A stretch of 64,000 nucleotides of DNA from Thermoplasmata archaeon. GTDB taxonomy: Archaea; Thermoplasmatota; Thermoplasmata; Lutacidiplasmatales; UBA184. Within the stretch, counting starts at the first letter, position 1. Each line of letters begins with the position of its first letter. Positions 49,939-59,025 of this stretch are shown here, piece after piece. The position numbers and the translations under genes were made by a program. The stretch covers positions 680,672 to 744,671 of the forward strand of contig JAKIWE010000001.1 in NCBI GenBank assembly GCA_022750195.1, written 5' to 3'. The notes beneath the pieces are model-generated. The model made no database searches. It saw only the letters and a program-made list of their open reading frames with translations, and was not told the origin of the DNA.

Positions 49939-51726
49939 TCAGCTGGCGGCTTCGTAGTAGTACTCCCCCTCCGCTCGCTGCTCCCGGTCGAGCACCGAAC
50001 CTTCCCGGTTGATCCGAGGGCGCAACGTCTCCGCGTCCCGGCGGAACGTCACGCCGACCTCCTTGAGCAGACGGTTCATCCCCTCGCGCATCGCGAACGG
50101 CCCGTCGCCCCGACCTGCGGTCGGGACGCCCGAGCTCTCTCCGTCCGGGAGGAAGACCATGAGGCTGTCGCTGGCGAGGTCGAGAAAGTAGACGTCGTGG
50201 TCGACGACGAGGGCGCAGGCGGCCTGGCGCTCGACCTGCCGTCGGATCAGTCGCGCCATCGCCATCCGCTCGTCCGCGTCGAGGTAGGCGGAGGGCTCGT
50301 CCAACAGGTAGAGCGTCGCGGGCCGCGCGAGGGCGAGCGCGACCGCCGCTCGTTGGAGCTCGCCTCCCGAGAGGTCCGGCATCGCGACGTCGAGAAGGGA
50401 ATCGAGGTGGAGACCGGGCACGAGCTCCCGGTCGAAGAGGCCGCCGTCGAACGCCGGGTCCGCGCGAAGGGCCTCCGCCCGCTCCCGGAGGCTCTGGCGA
50501 TTGGTCGCCTTGAGATACTGCGGCTTGTAGCTGACGCTCACGCCCGCCGGGGGAGTCCCCTCCGTGGGCGGCTCCGCCCCCGCGAGCATCCTCACGAAGG
50601 TCGTCTTCCCCGTCGCGTTCGGTCCGACCACGCCGACCGTCTCGCCCCGCGTGAGCTCCCCGGCGCTCACCGAGAGCCGGAAGCTCGGGAACTCCTTGAC
50701 CAACGCCGGGAACCGGACCAGCACGTTGCGCTGGACGGCGAGCTTGGGGGGGTGGGCGACGAACCGCACCGGCTCGGTCCGAAAGCGGACGTTCTCGTCC
50801 CGCAGGTAGCCGGTCAGGTAGGTGTTGATCGCCGACCGCATCGGCAGGGGATGCGTGATCACCCCGAACGCGGCCTCCTCGCCGTACACAAGGTGAGCCT
50901 GGTCGGCGAGATAGTCGAGCAGCGCGAGGTCGTGCTCCACGACGAAGACGCTCTTCGTCGTGCCCAACCGGCGCAGGAGCCGGGCGACCTGGAGACGGTG
51001 GATGATGTCGAGATAGCTCGACGGCTCGTCGAACAGGTAAAGGTCCGCGTCGGTCGCGATCGTCCGCGCGATCGCCGCGAGCTGGAGCTGGCCGCCGGAG
51101 AGCTCTTTCACGGGCCGCGAGGCTTCGGCGGCGAGGCCGACGTCGTCGAGCGCCGGCTCCGACCCCGGACCGCCCGCAGCTACGAACTCCCCGAGGCTCT
51201 GGGCCTCCTCCGCGAGCTTGTCGACGTACTGCGGCTTGATCGCCGTCCGGAGGGCACCCGAACGTATCTTCTCGAAGTGCGCGAACAGCGCGGTACCGCG
51301 GAATCGGTCGCGCACTGCTTCCCAGCTAGGGGGCTTGCTGTACTCTCCCAGGTTGGGGACCTCGGTCCCGCCAAGGATCCGAAGCGCCGTCGATTTGCCG
51401 GTCCCGTTCGGTCCGAGCAGGCCGGTCACCCCCTGGGTCGGCGGGGTCGGCAGTCGATACAGTCGGAACCCGTTGTACCCGTAGCGGTGAACGATCTCCG
51501 CCTCGTCGGCCTGCGGGGTGTTCAGGATCTTGATCGCGTCGAACGGGCACTTGTGTACACATATGCCGCAGCCGATGCAGAGCGTTTCGGAGATGATCGG
51601 CTTGCCGGTCGGGCCCTCGATGATGCACTCCTGCCCCATCCGGACGGGGGGGCAGTAGGCCTGGCACTCCCATTGGCACTCCTTCGGGTGGCACCGGTCG
51701 TTGAGGAGGATCGCGATGCGCGCCAT
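49939..51726 (-). CDS. Ribosome recycling ATPase ABCE1 (RNase L inhibitor family)
   Basis: A 595-residue protein with an N-terminal pair of [4Fe-4S] motifs (CHPKECQWECQAYCPP and CIGCGICVHKCP) and two ABC ATPase domains (Walker A GPNGTGKST and GPNATGKTT; signatures ELSGGQLQ and LSGGELQ; Walker B LYLFDEPSSYLD and LYLLDEPSAYLD). It splits post-termination ribosomes into subunits in archaea and eukaryotes. It starts 3 nt after the stop of an ABC transporter ATPase gene, so it is probably read from the mptA promoter. The 762-residue plus-strand ORF here is a shadow. Confidence 0.96.
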   Translation of the reverse strand: MARIAILLNDRCHPKECQWECQAYCPPVRMGQECIIEGPTGKPIISETLCIGCGICVHKCPFDAIKILNTPQADEAEIVHRYGYNGFRLYRLPTPPTQGVTGLLGPNGTGKSTALRILGGTEVPNLGEYSKPPSWEAVRDRFRGTALFAHFEKIRSGALRTAIKPQYVDKLAEEAQSLGEFVAAGGPGSEPALDDVGLAAEASRPVKELSGGQLQLAAIARTIATDADLYLFDEPSSYLDIIHRLQVARLLRRLGTTKSVFVVEHDLALLDYLADQAHLVYGEEAAFGVITHPLPMRSAINTYLTGYLRDENVRFRTEPVRFVAHPPKLAVQRNVLVRFPALVKEFPSFRLSVSAGELTRGETVGVVGPNATGKTTFVRMLAGAEPPTEGTPPAGVSVSYKPQYLKATNRQSLRERAEALRADPAFDGGLFDRELVPGLHLDSLLDVAMPDLSGGELQRAAVALALARPATLYLLDEPSAYLDADERMAMARLIRRQVERQAACALVVDHDVYFLDLASDSLMVFLPDGESSGVPTAGRGDGPFAMREGMNRLLKEVGVTFRRDAETLRPRINREGSVLDREQRAEGEYYYEAAS

Positions 51727-51729
51727 GCG

Positions 51730-52431
51730 TTACGCCGCCTCCCCCGGGAGGATGCGTCCGTCCGCCATGCGCACGCGATGGCCGGCCTGCGCCGCGATCG
51801 CCGGATTATGCGTGACGAGCACGAGGGAGGCGCCGGTCGCGCGGTGAAGCTCGGTAAGGAGCGCCAGCACCTGGGCGGCGTTCACGCTGTCGAGCTCGCC
51901 GGTCGGCTCGTCCGCGAGGAGAAGCCGGGGTCGGTTGGCGAGCGCGCGCGCGATCGCCACGCGCTGCTCCTCCCCGCCGGAGAGCTGGTGGGGGTAGGCG
52001 CGGCGACGCGGAGCGAGGCCCACCTGCCCGAGCAGCTCGCTCGCGCGCTCCGCGCGTTCCCGCCGCGCGATGCCGCGGGCGCGGAGCGGTAGCTCGACGT
52101 TCTCCTGCGCGGTCATCGTCGGGATCAGATGGAATCGCTGAAAGACGAACCCGATCTCGGTCAGCCGCCGTCGGGCCCGCTCTCGTTCCTTGAGGCCGTC
52201 GACCCGCTCGCCGTCCCACTCGATCGTCCCGGAGCTGGGCGTGTCCAGGAGACCCAAGAGATTGAGCATCGTGGTCTTCCCGCAGCCGGACGGCCCCTCG
52301 ATCGCGACGAAGCTCCCCGGCTCGATGGTGAGGCTCGCGTCGGTGAGCGCTCGCACCGGCTCGGCCTCCTTCCCGCCGTAGAGCTTGGAGACCCCCTTAA
52401 GGGCGACCCGAGGGACGCGCGGGTCGTTCAC
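51730..52431 (-). CDS. ABC transporter ATP-binding protein, LolD/MacB type
   Basis: About 233 residues: Walker [11 protein letters not shown]-loop [22 protein letters not shown], signature [15 protein letters not shown], Walker [13 protein letters not shown]. This is the subfamily that partners FtsX-type permeases for lipoprotein, peptide or drug handling. The track's 670-residue ORF reads the permease in the wrong frame upstream. The GTG at 52431 overlaps the permease stop by 4 nt. Confidence 0.92.
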   Translation of the reverse strand: MNDPRVPRVALKGVSKLYGGKEAEPVRALTDASLTIEPGSFVAIEGPSGCGKTTMLNLLGLLDTPSSGTIEWDGERVDGLKERERARRRLTEIGFVFQRFHLIPTMTAQENVELPLRARGIARRERAERASELLGQVGLAPRRRAYPHQLSGGEEQRVAIARALANRPRLLLADEPTGELDSVNAAQVLALLTELHRATGASLVLVTHNPAIAAQAGHRVRMADGRILPGEAA

Positions 52432-53669
52432 CGAAGCACCTCCGGGATCGACAGCCGCAAGGCGAGGCGGGTCGGCAGGAGCGACGAGAGCGCCGCCAGC
52501 CCGAGGATCGAAAGCCCGAGGAGCGCGAGCGTCGCCGGGTCGAACACCGCGTCGGAGGCAACCGTCGCCACGCTGCCCGCGGCGAACCGGGCCAGGATCG
52601 CAACGAGCACCACGCCGAGCGCCACGCCGCAGATCACTCCGGACAAGGCGAGCACCAGCCCTTCTCGGGCCATCGACCCGGCGATGAGCCGCGCAGGCAC
52701 TCCGATCGCCCGTTGCACCCCGATGACCGGTCGCTCGGTCTCCACCTTTCGCACGAGCACGAGCGTCAGGAAAACGAGACCGACCACGAGGCCGACCGAC
52801 GATAGCGCGAGGTAGAACCCATTGAGGACGCCCTGCGCAGCCCGGATGGAATTCGCCTCTTCGAGCTGGGAGGAGACCCCGTAGTACGGTACGAGAGCTC
52901 CGATCGAACTTGCGACCGCGCGAATCGTTGCCGGGTCGCTGGCCACCGCAGGGAGAAGTCCGACCTGCACCGTGTCCGCCTCGTCCAAGAGGAGAGACCC
53001 GTTCGTGCCTCCCCGCGCGCTGCCGATCATCACCTGGAGGTTGGAGAGCGGAAGGACCACGGCGAACGCCGCGGTCGGGCCGAGCAGGGTCGGCGGGACA
53101 CCGAAGATGCCGGTGATGTTGTAGGCGACTGCCGCGCTCGCGTTCGGGGTGCTGGCGAGCGCGAGCTGCATGCCGGCGCGGAGTCCGTGGGCGTTGGCGA
53201 GCGGGCTCGAGATCAGGAGCTCGTTCGAAGCCGTCCCAGCGTAGCTCCCGTTCGCGAAATGGACGACGTCGGCGGGATCCCCTAGGGCCAGGTTCGGGGG
53301 GAACAGCGCCCGCTCGGTCGACCCTTCCGTGGCCGCGAACGCCGACGGGATCACCCCCTCCGCCAGCACCGGTACGAAGCTCCCGCCGGCCGTGACCGCA
53401 TCGACCGCCTCGCTGAGGATCGGCGACGCGGCTCCGACGTTCGGGAGCCGGTCGATCGCCCGCGTGAGGCGGTGGGCGTCCGCGATCCCGTGCAGCCCGG
53501 CGGCGGAGACCGAGACCTGGTACCCTGAGGAAGCCAGGGCCGCAAGCTCGTGCTGGGCCACGCCGCCCCCGACCGAGAGCAGGAGCACCGGGAGCGCGAC
53601 GGCCGTCGCCAGGGCCGCGACGGCGAGGACCCGCTGGAACTGACGGTGACGGAGGGGCCGACGCCTCAC
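52428..53669 (-). CDS. FtsX/MacB-like ABC permease (second subunit)
   Basis: About 413 residues: one N-terminal helix (RVLAVAALATAVALPVLLLSVGGG), an extracellular domain of about 230 residues, then three helices (YLALSSVGLVVGLVFLTLVLVR, GLVLALSGVICGVALGVVLVA, LALLGLSILGLAALSSLLP) and the tail [13 protein letters not shown] typical of FtsX-domain permeases. The GTG at 53669 overlaps the previous gene's stop (GTGA). The longer track ORF start is in frame but lies inside the upstream permease gene. Confidence 0.88.
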   Translation of the reverse strand: MRRRPLRHRQFQRVLAVAALATAVALPVLLLSVGGGVAQHELAALASSGYQVSVSAAGLHGIADAHRLTRAIDRLPNVGAASPILSEAVDAVTAGGSFVPVLAEGVIPSAFAATEGSTERALFPPNLALGDPADVVHFANGSYAGTASNELLISSPLANAHGLRAGMQLALASTPNASAAVAYNITGIFGVPPTLLGPTAAFAVVLPLSNLQVMIGSARGGTNGSLLLDEADTVQVGLLPAVASDPATIRAVASSIGALVPYYGVSSQLEEANSIRAAQGVLNGFYLALSSVGLVVGLVFLTLVLVRKVETERPVIGVQRAIGVPARLIAGSMAREGLVLALSGVICGVALGVVLVAILARFAAGSVATVASDAVFDPATLALLGLSILGLAALSSLLPTRLALRLSIPEVLR

Positions 53670-54973
53670 GGGGCTCGCAGCTCCCCCGCGATCGGCAGGC
53701 GCATCGCGTAGAACGCCGGACCGATGCTTGCGACGAGGCCAATCGCGGTCACCTCGGCGAGGCCGCTGCCGATCACGAACGGATCGACCGCGACGAAGGT
53801 GAACCCGGCCGGTAGCCCGTTCACGAGATGGACCAGGAAGGAGTTGACCAGGAACGCGCCCGCCAGGCCCGTGGGAAGCCCCACGCAAAGGCCGAGGACC
53901 CCGAGGACCAGCGCCTCCTGCACGACCAGCCACCCGACCGCCCGTCGCGGAAAGCCGAGGGCCCGGCGCACCGCGATCTCACGGCTCCGCTCGTCGACCG
54001 AGATGCCGAGGACCGTGGTCGTGAACAACGTGGCCACGACGACCCCGACGAGCCCGATCAGCGTCCCAAAGGTCCGGTAGAGCGAGACCGCCTGTTCGAC
54101 CGCCCCGAGGATATTGCCGAGGCTGAAGACGGTCAGGGTGGGGAAGGCGGTGGCGAGCCGCGCTTGGTCGTGGTCGGCCTGCGTCGGGTCGTTCAGATGG
54201 ATCAGGATGAGCGACGCCTCGTCGCCCCGAGTCGAGCCCGGGCCGAGCAGCCCTTGGAGCTCCGAGAGATAGAAGAAACCGAGGGAGCTCGACGGAAACA
54301 GCCAGTACGGGCCCGAGAGCCCGACGACCCGGAACGAAGAGGCGTTGGCGTACCATCCGGCGACCTCGGCCGGCCCGGCCGCGGACTGAGGGCTGGCCCA
54401 GACACTCGCGCCGACGCTCACGTTGAGCAGTCCAGCAAGACCCTGGTCGAGCACGATCTCGTGCGTCGACGGCCCGGCGTAGCTTCCGTTGGCGTAGTGC
54501 GGGTCTCCCGGCGAACTGAATCCCGGCCCGGCATACACCGCGGGAACCTCGAGTCCGGCGTTGCGACCCGGGATCCAGCCGATCGACGCGGCTCCGGCGA
54601 GCCCCCAGCCGGGAGGGATCGACCCTCCCCGCGGCGAGGCGTTCGCGGCGGCGCGCAGTGATGCGTTGCCAAACACGAGAGGGGCGACGAGCCACGGGCT
54701 CGCCGTCGCAACGTTCGGATCGCTGCGGGGAAGCGAGGCGGCGAGCGTGTGGGCGGACTCGACCGGAGGGAACGACCCGCTCGTGATGGAGGTGTTGGCG
54801 CTCGCCGCCAACAGGTCGACGCCGCTCGCGGTCGCGAGTCGGGCCGAGCTCTGCTGGATGCCGGTCGACAGGCTCAGCAGGAGGACCACGAGGGCGGTCG
54901 CCAGCCCGATCCCGAGCGCGGTCGCCGCGGTGCGCCCGGGCCGCCGTCGGAGCCCGGTGAAGGCGTCGTGCAC
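53666..54973 (-). CDS. FtsX/MacB-like ABC permease (first subunit)
   Basis: A 435-residue permease with the same 1+3 helix plan as its neighbour: N-terminal GRTAATALGIGLATALVVLLLSLSTGIQQ, a large extracellular domain with several NxS/T sites, and C-terminal FtsX region (LGISVDERSREIAVRRALGFPRRAVGWLVVQEALVLGVLG). The conserved ExxREIAVxRALGxxxR cytoplasmic loop contacts the ATPase. The two unlike permeases should form a heterodimer. It starts at a GTG 22 nt after mptA. Confidence 0.88.
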   Translation of the reverse strand: MHDAFTGLRRRPGRTAATALGIGLATALVVLLLSLSTGIQQSSARLATASGVDLLAASANTSITSGSFPPVESAHTLAASLPRSDPNVATASPWLVAPLVFGNASLRAAANASPRGGSIPPGWGLAGAASIGWIPGRNAGLEVPAVYAGPGFSSPGDPHYANGSYAGPSTHEIVLDQGLAGLLNVSVGASVWASPQSAAGPAEVAGWYANASSFRVVGLSGPYWLFPSSSLGFFYLSELQGLLGPGSTRGDEASLILIHLNDPTQADHDQARLATAFPTLTVFSLGNILGAVEQAVSLYRTFGTLIGLVGVVVATLFTTTVLGISVDERSREIAVRRALGFPRRAVGWLVVQEALVLGVLGLCVGLPTGLAGAFLVNSFLVHLVNGLPAGFTFVAVDPFVIGSGLAEVTAIGLVASIGPAFYAMRLPIAGELRAP

Positions 54974-54995
54974 CCTTCCCGCCCCCGGCCGGCGT

Positions 54996-55901
54996 TTACG
55001 CCGCGACCTGGCGGCGCAGCTCGCCGAGGGTGAGCTCGTTGGCGGCGATCACGTCGTACTTGTGGATCGACTCTTCGCTGACCGTGCTGGCCCGCACGTT
55101 CACGTCGTCGGGCAGCCCCGGGAACCGTCGGACGACCCCGCTGAGCAGGCTCCGGAGGACATCCTCGACGAACTTGGGGTTCCGGTGGGCGTTGAGCACA
55201 ACCGTCGCCTCGTCGCCCCGCTTCAAGATCGCGTAGGTCGGCGAGGACTGGCCCTCCTCGATCGCGTCGAGCACCGCATCCGCCTCGATCTCCACCTTCT
55301 CGGGGATCTCGAAGACGAGCCGGGTCCGGTTCCGCTGGTTGTGGGTGATGATCGGCAGCTCCTTGAGCGACGGGTCGGCGAGGAGCGGGAACTCCTCGAC
55401 GAGCCGGGCCCGGCAGGTCGACATCGCGCACGGACAGGCGGTCATCCCCACCGCTTCGGCGCCGATCGACCGGAACAGTTGGACCCGATCGCCGTTCCGA
55501 ACGGCTCGGGCTTCGGCGATCAGCAGGTAGTCCTCGTAGCTGCGACGATCGTCCGAGATCCCTCGGCTGAGGAAGTACTCCGCGCGGGAGGCGACCTCGG
55601 CGACGCGCGCGTACGGATGCCGGCGGAGCAGCTCCGCGGCGATCTCCGAGCACGCCGATTCCAAGCTCGCGACCGGCCGCGTCGCCGTCGCGTCGACGAC
55701 CTCGGCGAGCAGCTCGGCGTTCCGGGAGAGGTCCGAGCCTTTCCGGTCGGAGGGAAGGTCGACGGCCACATCGAAGGAGGCGGTGAGCGTGACGACGCGG
55801 TCCGGCCGCTGTACGGCGAGCGGCTTCTTGATCCCCGTGACCCCCACGCGACGCAGGCTGAGCCGGCCGAACCTCGGGAGCTGCGCGTGGACGTCGATCA
55901 C
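54996..55901 (-). CDS. mptA: GTP cyclohydrolase MptA (FolE2 family)
   Basis: About 301 residues of the metal-dependent GTP cyclohydrolase IB/MptA family, which makes the first pterin intermediate toward methanopterin or folate-type cofactors. Motifs include RVGVTGIKKPL, the metal-site region GMTACPCAMSTCRARL and IITHNQRNRTRLVFEIPE. The GTG at 55901 lies about 25 nt after a GTTTATC box and fits the family N-terminus (VIDVHAQLPRFG). It heads the minus-strand cluster with the ABC transporter and ABCE1. Confidence 0.92.
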   Translation of the reverse strand: MIDVHAQLPRFGRLSLRRVGVTGIKKPLAVQRPDRVVTLTASFDVAVDLPSDRKGSDLSRNAELLAEVVDATATRPVASLESACSEIAAELLRRHPYARVAEVASRAEYFLSRGISDDRRSYEDYLLIAEARAVRNGDRVQLFRSIGAEAVGMTACPCAMSTCRARLVEEFPLLADPSLKELPIITHNQRNRTRLVFEIPEKVEIEADAVLDAIEEGQSSPTYAILKRGDEATVVLNAHRNPKFVEDVLRSLLSGVVRRFPGLPDDVNVRASTVSEESIHKYDVIAANELTLGELRRQVAA

Positions 55902-55922
55902 GGCGCGCCGACCCGGGCGCAA

Positions 55923-55978
55923 GATAAACGGCTTGCGCGCGCTCGGAGTTACGGCACACTCAGCGGGACGTTATGAGG
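55923..55978. promoter_or_regulatory. Divergent TATA-like boxes of mptA and the MIP18/SufT gene
   Basis: Minus-strand GTTTATC (55923-55929) lies about 25 nt before the mptA GTG at 55901. Plus-strand CGTTATGAGG (55969-55978) lies about 26 nt before the ATG at 55999. Confidence 0.5.
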
Positions 55979-55998
55979 CCGGGCGCCGTCGAAGGTCC

Positions 55999-56424
55999 AT
56001 GAGCGCCACGAACGGAAGCGAGGCCGCGACGCCGCCCGTAGCCGCCGTCGCGCCCCCGCCCGCAGCCGCTGCCGCGCCTCCGCCCGCCTCTGCCAGCGGA
56101 GCCCCCCCGACGACGGGCCCGCACGCGGAGAGCGAGAAGAAGATCCTGGAGAACCTCAAGAAGGTCTACGACCCCGAGATCCCGATGAACATCGTCGACC
56201 TGGGTCTGATCTACGGCTTCGACTGGCACGACGACAAGCTGACGCTTCGGATGACCCTGACGGCGCCGGGCTGTCCGGTCGCTGGGATCCTCGCCGAGGA
56301 GGTCAAGGCCGCGGCGGAGAAGGTCCCCGAGGTCAAAGAAGCGACGGTCGACATGGTCTGGGAGCCCGCGTGGACCCCGGACCGGATGAGCGAGTTCGCG
56401 AAACGCCAGTTCGGCTACCTGTAG
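55999..56424 (+). CDS. MIP18/SufT-type (DUF59) iron-sulfur assembly protein
   Basis: A 141-residue protein with an Ala/Pro-rich disordered N-terminus of about 45 residues and a DUF59 domain: KKVYDPEIPMNIVDLGLIYGFDWHDDKLTLRMTLTAPGCPVAGILAEEV. The DPE...N..DLGL pattern and the cysteine of TAPGCP are diagnostic. Family members assist Fe-S cluster maturation or transfer. ABCE1 at the other end of the divergent operon needs two such clusters, and a suf cluster lies 12 kb away, so this fits the Fe-S theme. Leaderless ATG. Confidence 0.88.
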   Translation: MSATNGSEAATPPVAAVAPPPAAAAAPPPASASGAPPTTGPHAESEKKILENLKKVYDPEIPMNIVDLGLIYGFDWHDDKLTLRMTLTAPGCPVAGILAEEVKAAAEKVPEVKEATVDMVWEPAWTPDRMSEFAKRQFGYL

Positions 56425-56431
56425 GCGCGCC

Positions 56432-58918
56432 CTACTCCGACCACGGCTGCGCCGCATAGGCCGAGCGTTCCGTCTCGGCTGGCGGCCGCCGACGTCGCGA
56501 GCGGACTCCGGCCGCAATCCCGATGACCGCGGCCGCCAGCAGGATCACGATCAGCAGCGGGAGGAACAGCGAGTTGCCGCCGAGCCCGCCCGCGGGGGCC
56601 GGGGGCGCGGGAAGGACGGTGAAGGTGGTCGTGGCCGTCCGCGTCACTCCGGTGCTGTCGACGACCGTCACCGTCACGGTATAGCTTCCCGGCGCGGCCC
56701 CGGCGCAGGTCGCCGTGAGGTCGTTCGGATTCAGCGTGCAGACGGCCGGGAGCCCGTTCCAATGGTAGGCCAGGTTCGGGATGCCCCCCGTGGCGTTGAG
56801 CGAGAGGACCGTGGTCGCACCCGCGGTCACGGAGCTGGGCTGAGCGAGCAGCTGGGCCTGAAGCACGGCGAAGACCCGGACCTCGACGTAGAGAGCGCGG
56901 GCTCCGAACCCGGCGCCGTCCCGGACGCTGGCCCCGATGTTGAAGAGGCCCGGACCGGAGACGACGCAGGTGAGCTGCGAGCGGTTCGTGGCGGGACAAC
57001 CGAGGGGAAGTCCGGTCCAGCTCAGCGTCATCGTCCCGCTGCCCCCTTGGACGAGGGCGGTGACGTTCAGGCTCTCCCCGACCTCGATCTGAGTCCGATT
57101 CAAGCGGATGCTGACGGTCGGATCGGCCGCGATGGAGAACGAGGCCGGCCCCCCGAACGTCGAGAATCCCGCCGTGTCGTTCGCGGTGACGTAGACTCCG
57201 TAGCCGCCCGGCGAGGTGGGGACGCACCGGATGCGGCTCCCGTTGAGCGACGTGCACCCCGCCGGTAGGAACGACCAGGTGAACGAGTAGATCCCCGTCC
57301 CTCCCGACGCGCTCGCGGTGAGGATGACGGCCTGTCCGAGGTCGAACGCCTGGCCGCTGGCACTGACCGAGACCGCGGGGTCGGGGGTGACGACGATCGT
57401 CGCCGGTCCCGCGGCGCGCACGGAGCCGTTCGCGTCCCGGACGGAGACGCTCACGGAGGAGGTTCCGGTGGCGCTGGGAATGCAGGTCAACGTCGCTCGG
57501 TCAGGGGCGGGACACCCGGCGGGGAGCCCGGTCCAGGTGAACTGGTAGGGCGGAATGCCGCCGGAGTAGACCACGCTCATCGTGATCGTCTGACCCAGGT
57601 CGATCGTGCCGGCACCCGGCGCGAGGAGGAGGCCGTGCGTGTACAAAGGACCCGCAACGCTGACGATGACGTCCGGCGCAGGACCGGCCACGTCCTTCTG
57701 CGCGTCGACGCCGTAGACCGAAAAGACGTACTGCCCCGGGACCGCGGGCGCGGTCCAGGTCCAGCTCGCCGACTGGTAGCCCAGCAAGGTGCCGTTCAGG
57801 CTCCAGAGGGGTTGGTACGGCGTGACGCCACCGGCGATCGTCGTGTTCATCTGGACCGGCTGGCCCGGGGAGACCAGGGTGGGGTAGGCGCTCCCGCTCA
57901 CGCTGGTGATCGGGTTCGGGTCGGTCTGGTACCGCCAGCCGTAGCTGGGGTTGACGACCGAGTAGTTCTGTGCGCCGGACCAGTGGGGGCCGTAGCCCGT
58001 GCCGCTCGCCGTGTCGAAGTAGTGCGTCGTCATGTCCCCGGGCGAGAACGTGTCGAGGCCGTTCCCGCTCGTGTAGCAGGCCCCGCTGAGCAGGTCGAAC
58101 TCGTCGGACCACGGGGTCTCTTGCGTCACCACGAAATTCGTGGGATAGAGGTAGGAGAGCTCGGGCATGACGGTGTAGTCGGGGCAGGAGGAGGCCGTCT
58201 GGTTGAGGATCTCCGTCATCGGCCCGGTGTAGAATCCGTTCGAGTCGGAGATCGTGTTGAGGAAGACCCACTTCGTCCCGCCGCTGTCGGGGGGCGCCTG
58301 ACAGACGATGTGCGTGGTGGACGTCGCGAGCTTAGTGAAGTCCATGCAGACGTTGCCGCCGCTCGTGAAATTCAGCTCGAGCTCGATCATGTCGCCGGCG
58401 GAATAGCTGACCGTCGAGTCGCAGACGACCGGACCGCTCCCTTGCGTGTTCGACCAGACCTCCATGAGCTCCTGAAAGCCCGAGCAACCCGGCCAATTGT
58501 CGTCGAGGGTGATCTGAAACCAGTCGCCGACGTCGGTGAGTCCGTTCAATTCGTAGGCGATCGGGTAGGGGCTGGTGACCGCCTTGATGTCCTCGATGAT
58601 CTTCGTGACGCCGACCGAGTTCCCCCCGTTGATCTGCGCGACGGTCATCCCTTGCTGGGTGTAGAACTCGCCCCCCTGCAGAGGGTGGACCCCGCGGAGA
58701 GTCACGGTGCGGGACGAGCCCGGGATGCCGAGGTGCCCACGCGGGTGAAACGTCTGGGCCAACGGATGGACCACCGACCGCGCTGGGGTGGCCGCCGCGG
58801 GGGACGACGCTGGCGGGACGAACGATAGGAACAGGAGCAGGATTCCGACGACGATCAGCGCATTCCTCAGCCGGAAATGCTGCAGAGCTCCCGGTGGCGA
58901 CGCCCCGCGTATGCGCAC
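56432..58918 (-). CDS. Large surface-anchored PKD/Ig-repeat protein
   Basis: About 828 residues. A signal-anchor near the N-terminus (LRNALIVVGILLLFLSFVPPASS) precedes a unique domain of about 300 residues (FYTQQGMTVAQINGGNSVGVTKIIEDIKAV ... NFVVTQETPWSDEFD). Five or more PKD/Ig-like repeats follow with the phrase GGxxxYxFTWxxLPxGC recurring. The C-terminal helix ends in RSRRRR. Its repeats resemble those of the 900-residue protein at 15214, including the LPxGC signature. The GTG at 58918 lies 27 nt after a TATA box, which excludes the 112-residue extension in the track. Confidence 0.8.
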   Translation of the reverse strand: MRIRGASPPGALQHFRLRNALIVVGILLLFLSFVPPASSPAAATPARSVVHPLAQTFHPRGHLGIPGSSRTVTLRGVHPLQGGEFYTQQGMTVAQINGGNSVGVTKIIEDIKAVTSPYPIAYELNGLTDVGDWFQITLDDNWPGCSGFQELMEVWSNTQGSGPVVCDSTVSYSAGDMIELELNFTSGGNVCMDFTKLATSTTHIVCQAPPDSGGTKWVFLNTISDSNGFYTGPMTEILNQTASSCPDYTVMPELSYLYPTNFVVTQETPWSDEFDLLSGACYTSGNGLDTFSPGDMTTHYFDTASGTGYGPHWSGAQNYSVVNPSYGWRYQTDPNPITSVSGSAYPTLVSPGQPVQMNTTIAGGVTPYQPLWSLNGTLLGYQSASWTWTAPAVPGQYVFSVYGVDAQKDVAGPAPDVIVSVAGPLYTHGLLLAPGAGTIDLGQTITMSVVYSGGIPPYQFTWTGLPAGCPAPDRATLTCIPSATGTSSVSVSVRDANGSVRAAGPATIVVTPDPAVSVSASGQAFDLGQAVILTASASGGTGIYSFTWSFLPAGCTSLNGSRIRCVPTSPGGYGVYVTANDTAGFSTFGGPASFSIAADPTVSIRLNRTQIEVGESLNVTALVQGGSGTMTLSWTGLPLGCPATNRSQLTCVVSGPGLFNIGASVRDGAGFGARALYVEVRVFAVLQAQLLAQPSSVTAGATTVLSLNATGGIPNLAYHWNGLPAVCTLNPNDLTATCAGAAPGSYTVTVTVVDSTGVTRTATTTFTVLPAPPAPAGGLGGNSLFLPLLIVILLAAAVIGIAAGVRSRRRRPPAETERSAYAAQPWSE

Positions 58919-58940
58919 GGGCTGTTCTTTGGTCGTCGGT

Positions 58941-58950
58941 TCATATACCT
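58941..58950. promoter_or_regulatory. TATA box shared by the PKD gene and alaX
   Basis: TCATATACCT reads GGTATATGA toward the PKD gene (27 nt to its GTG) and TTCATATA toward alaX (24 nt to the GTG at 58969). Confidence 0.5.
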
Positions 58951-59025
58951 TTTCCTCTGTTTCATGACGTGACCGCCGAAGGCCGCCCACCGAGAGCGGA
59001 AAAGGAGGGAGTCGATGGCGCGGCC

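Noticed and set aside
49804-52092. 762-residue plus-strand ORF
   Set aside because: Lies opposite ABCE1 and its upstream ATPase, both with complete motifs; the protein text is low-complexity Arg/Glu/Val.
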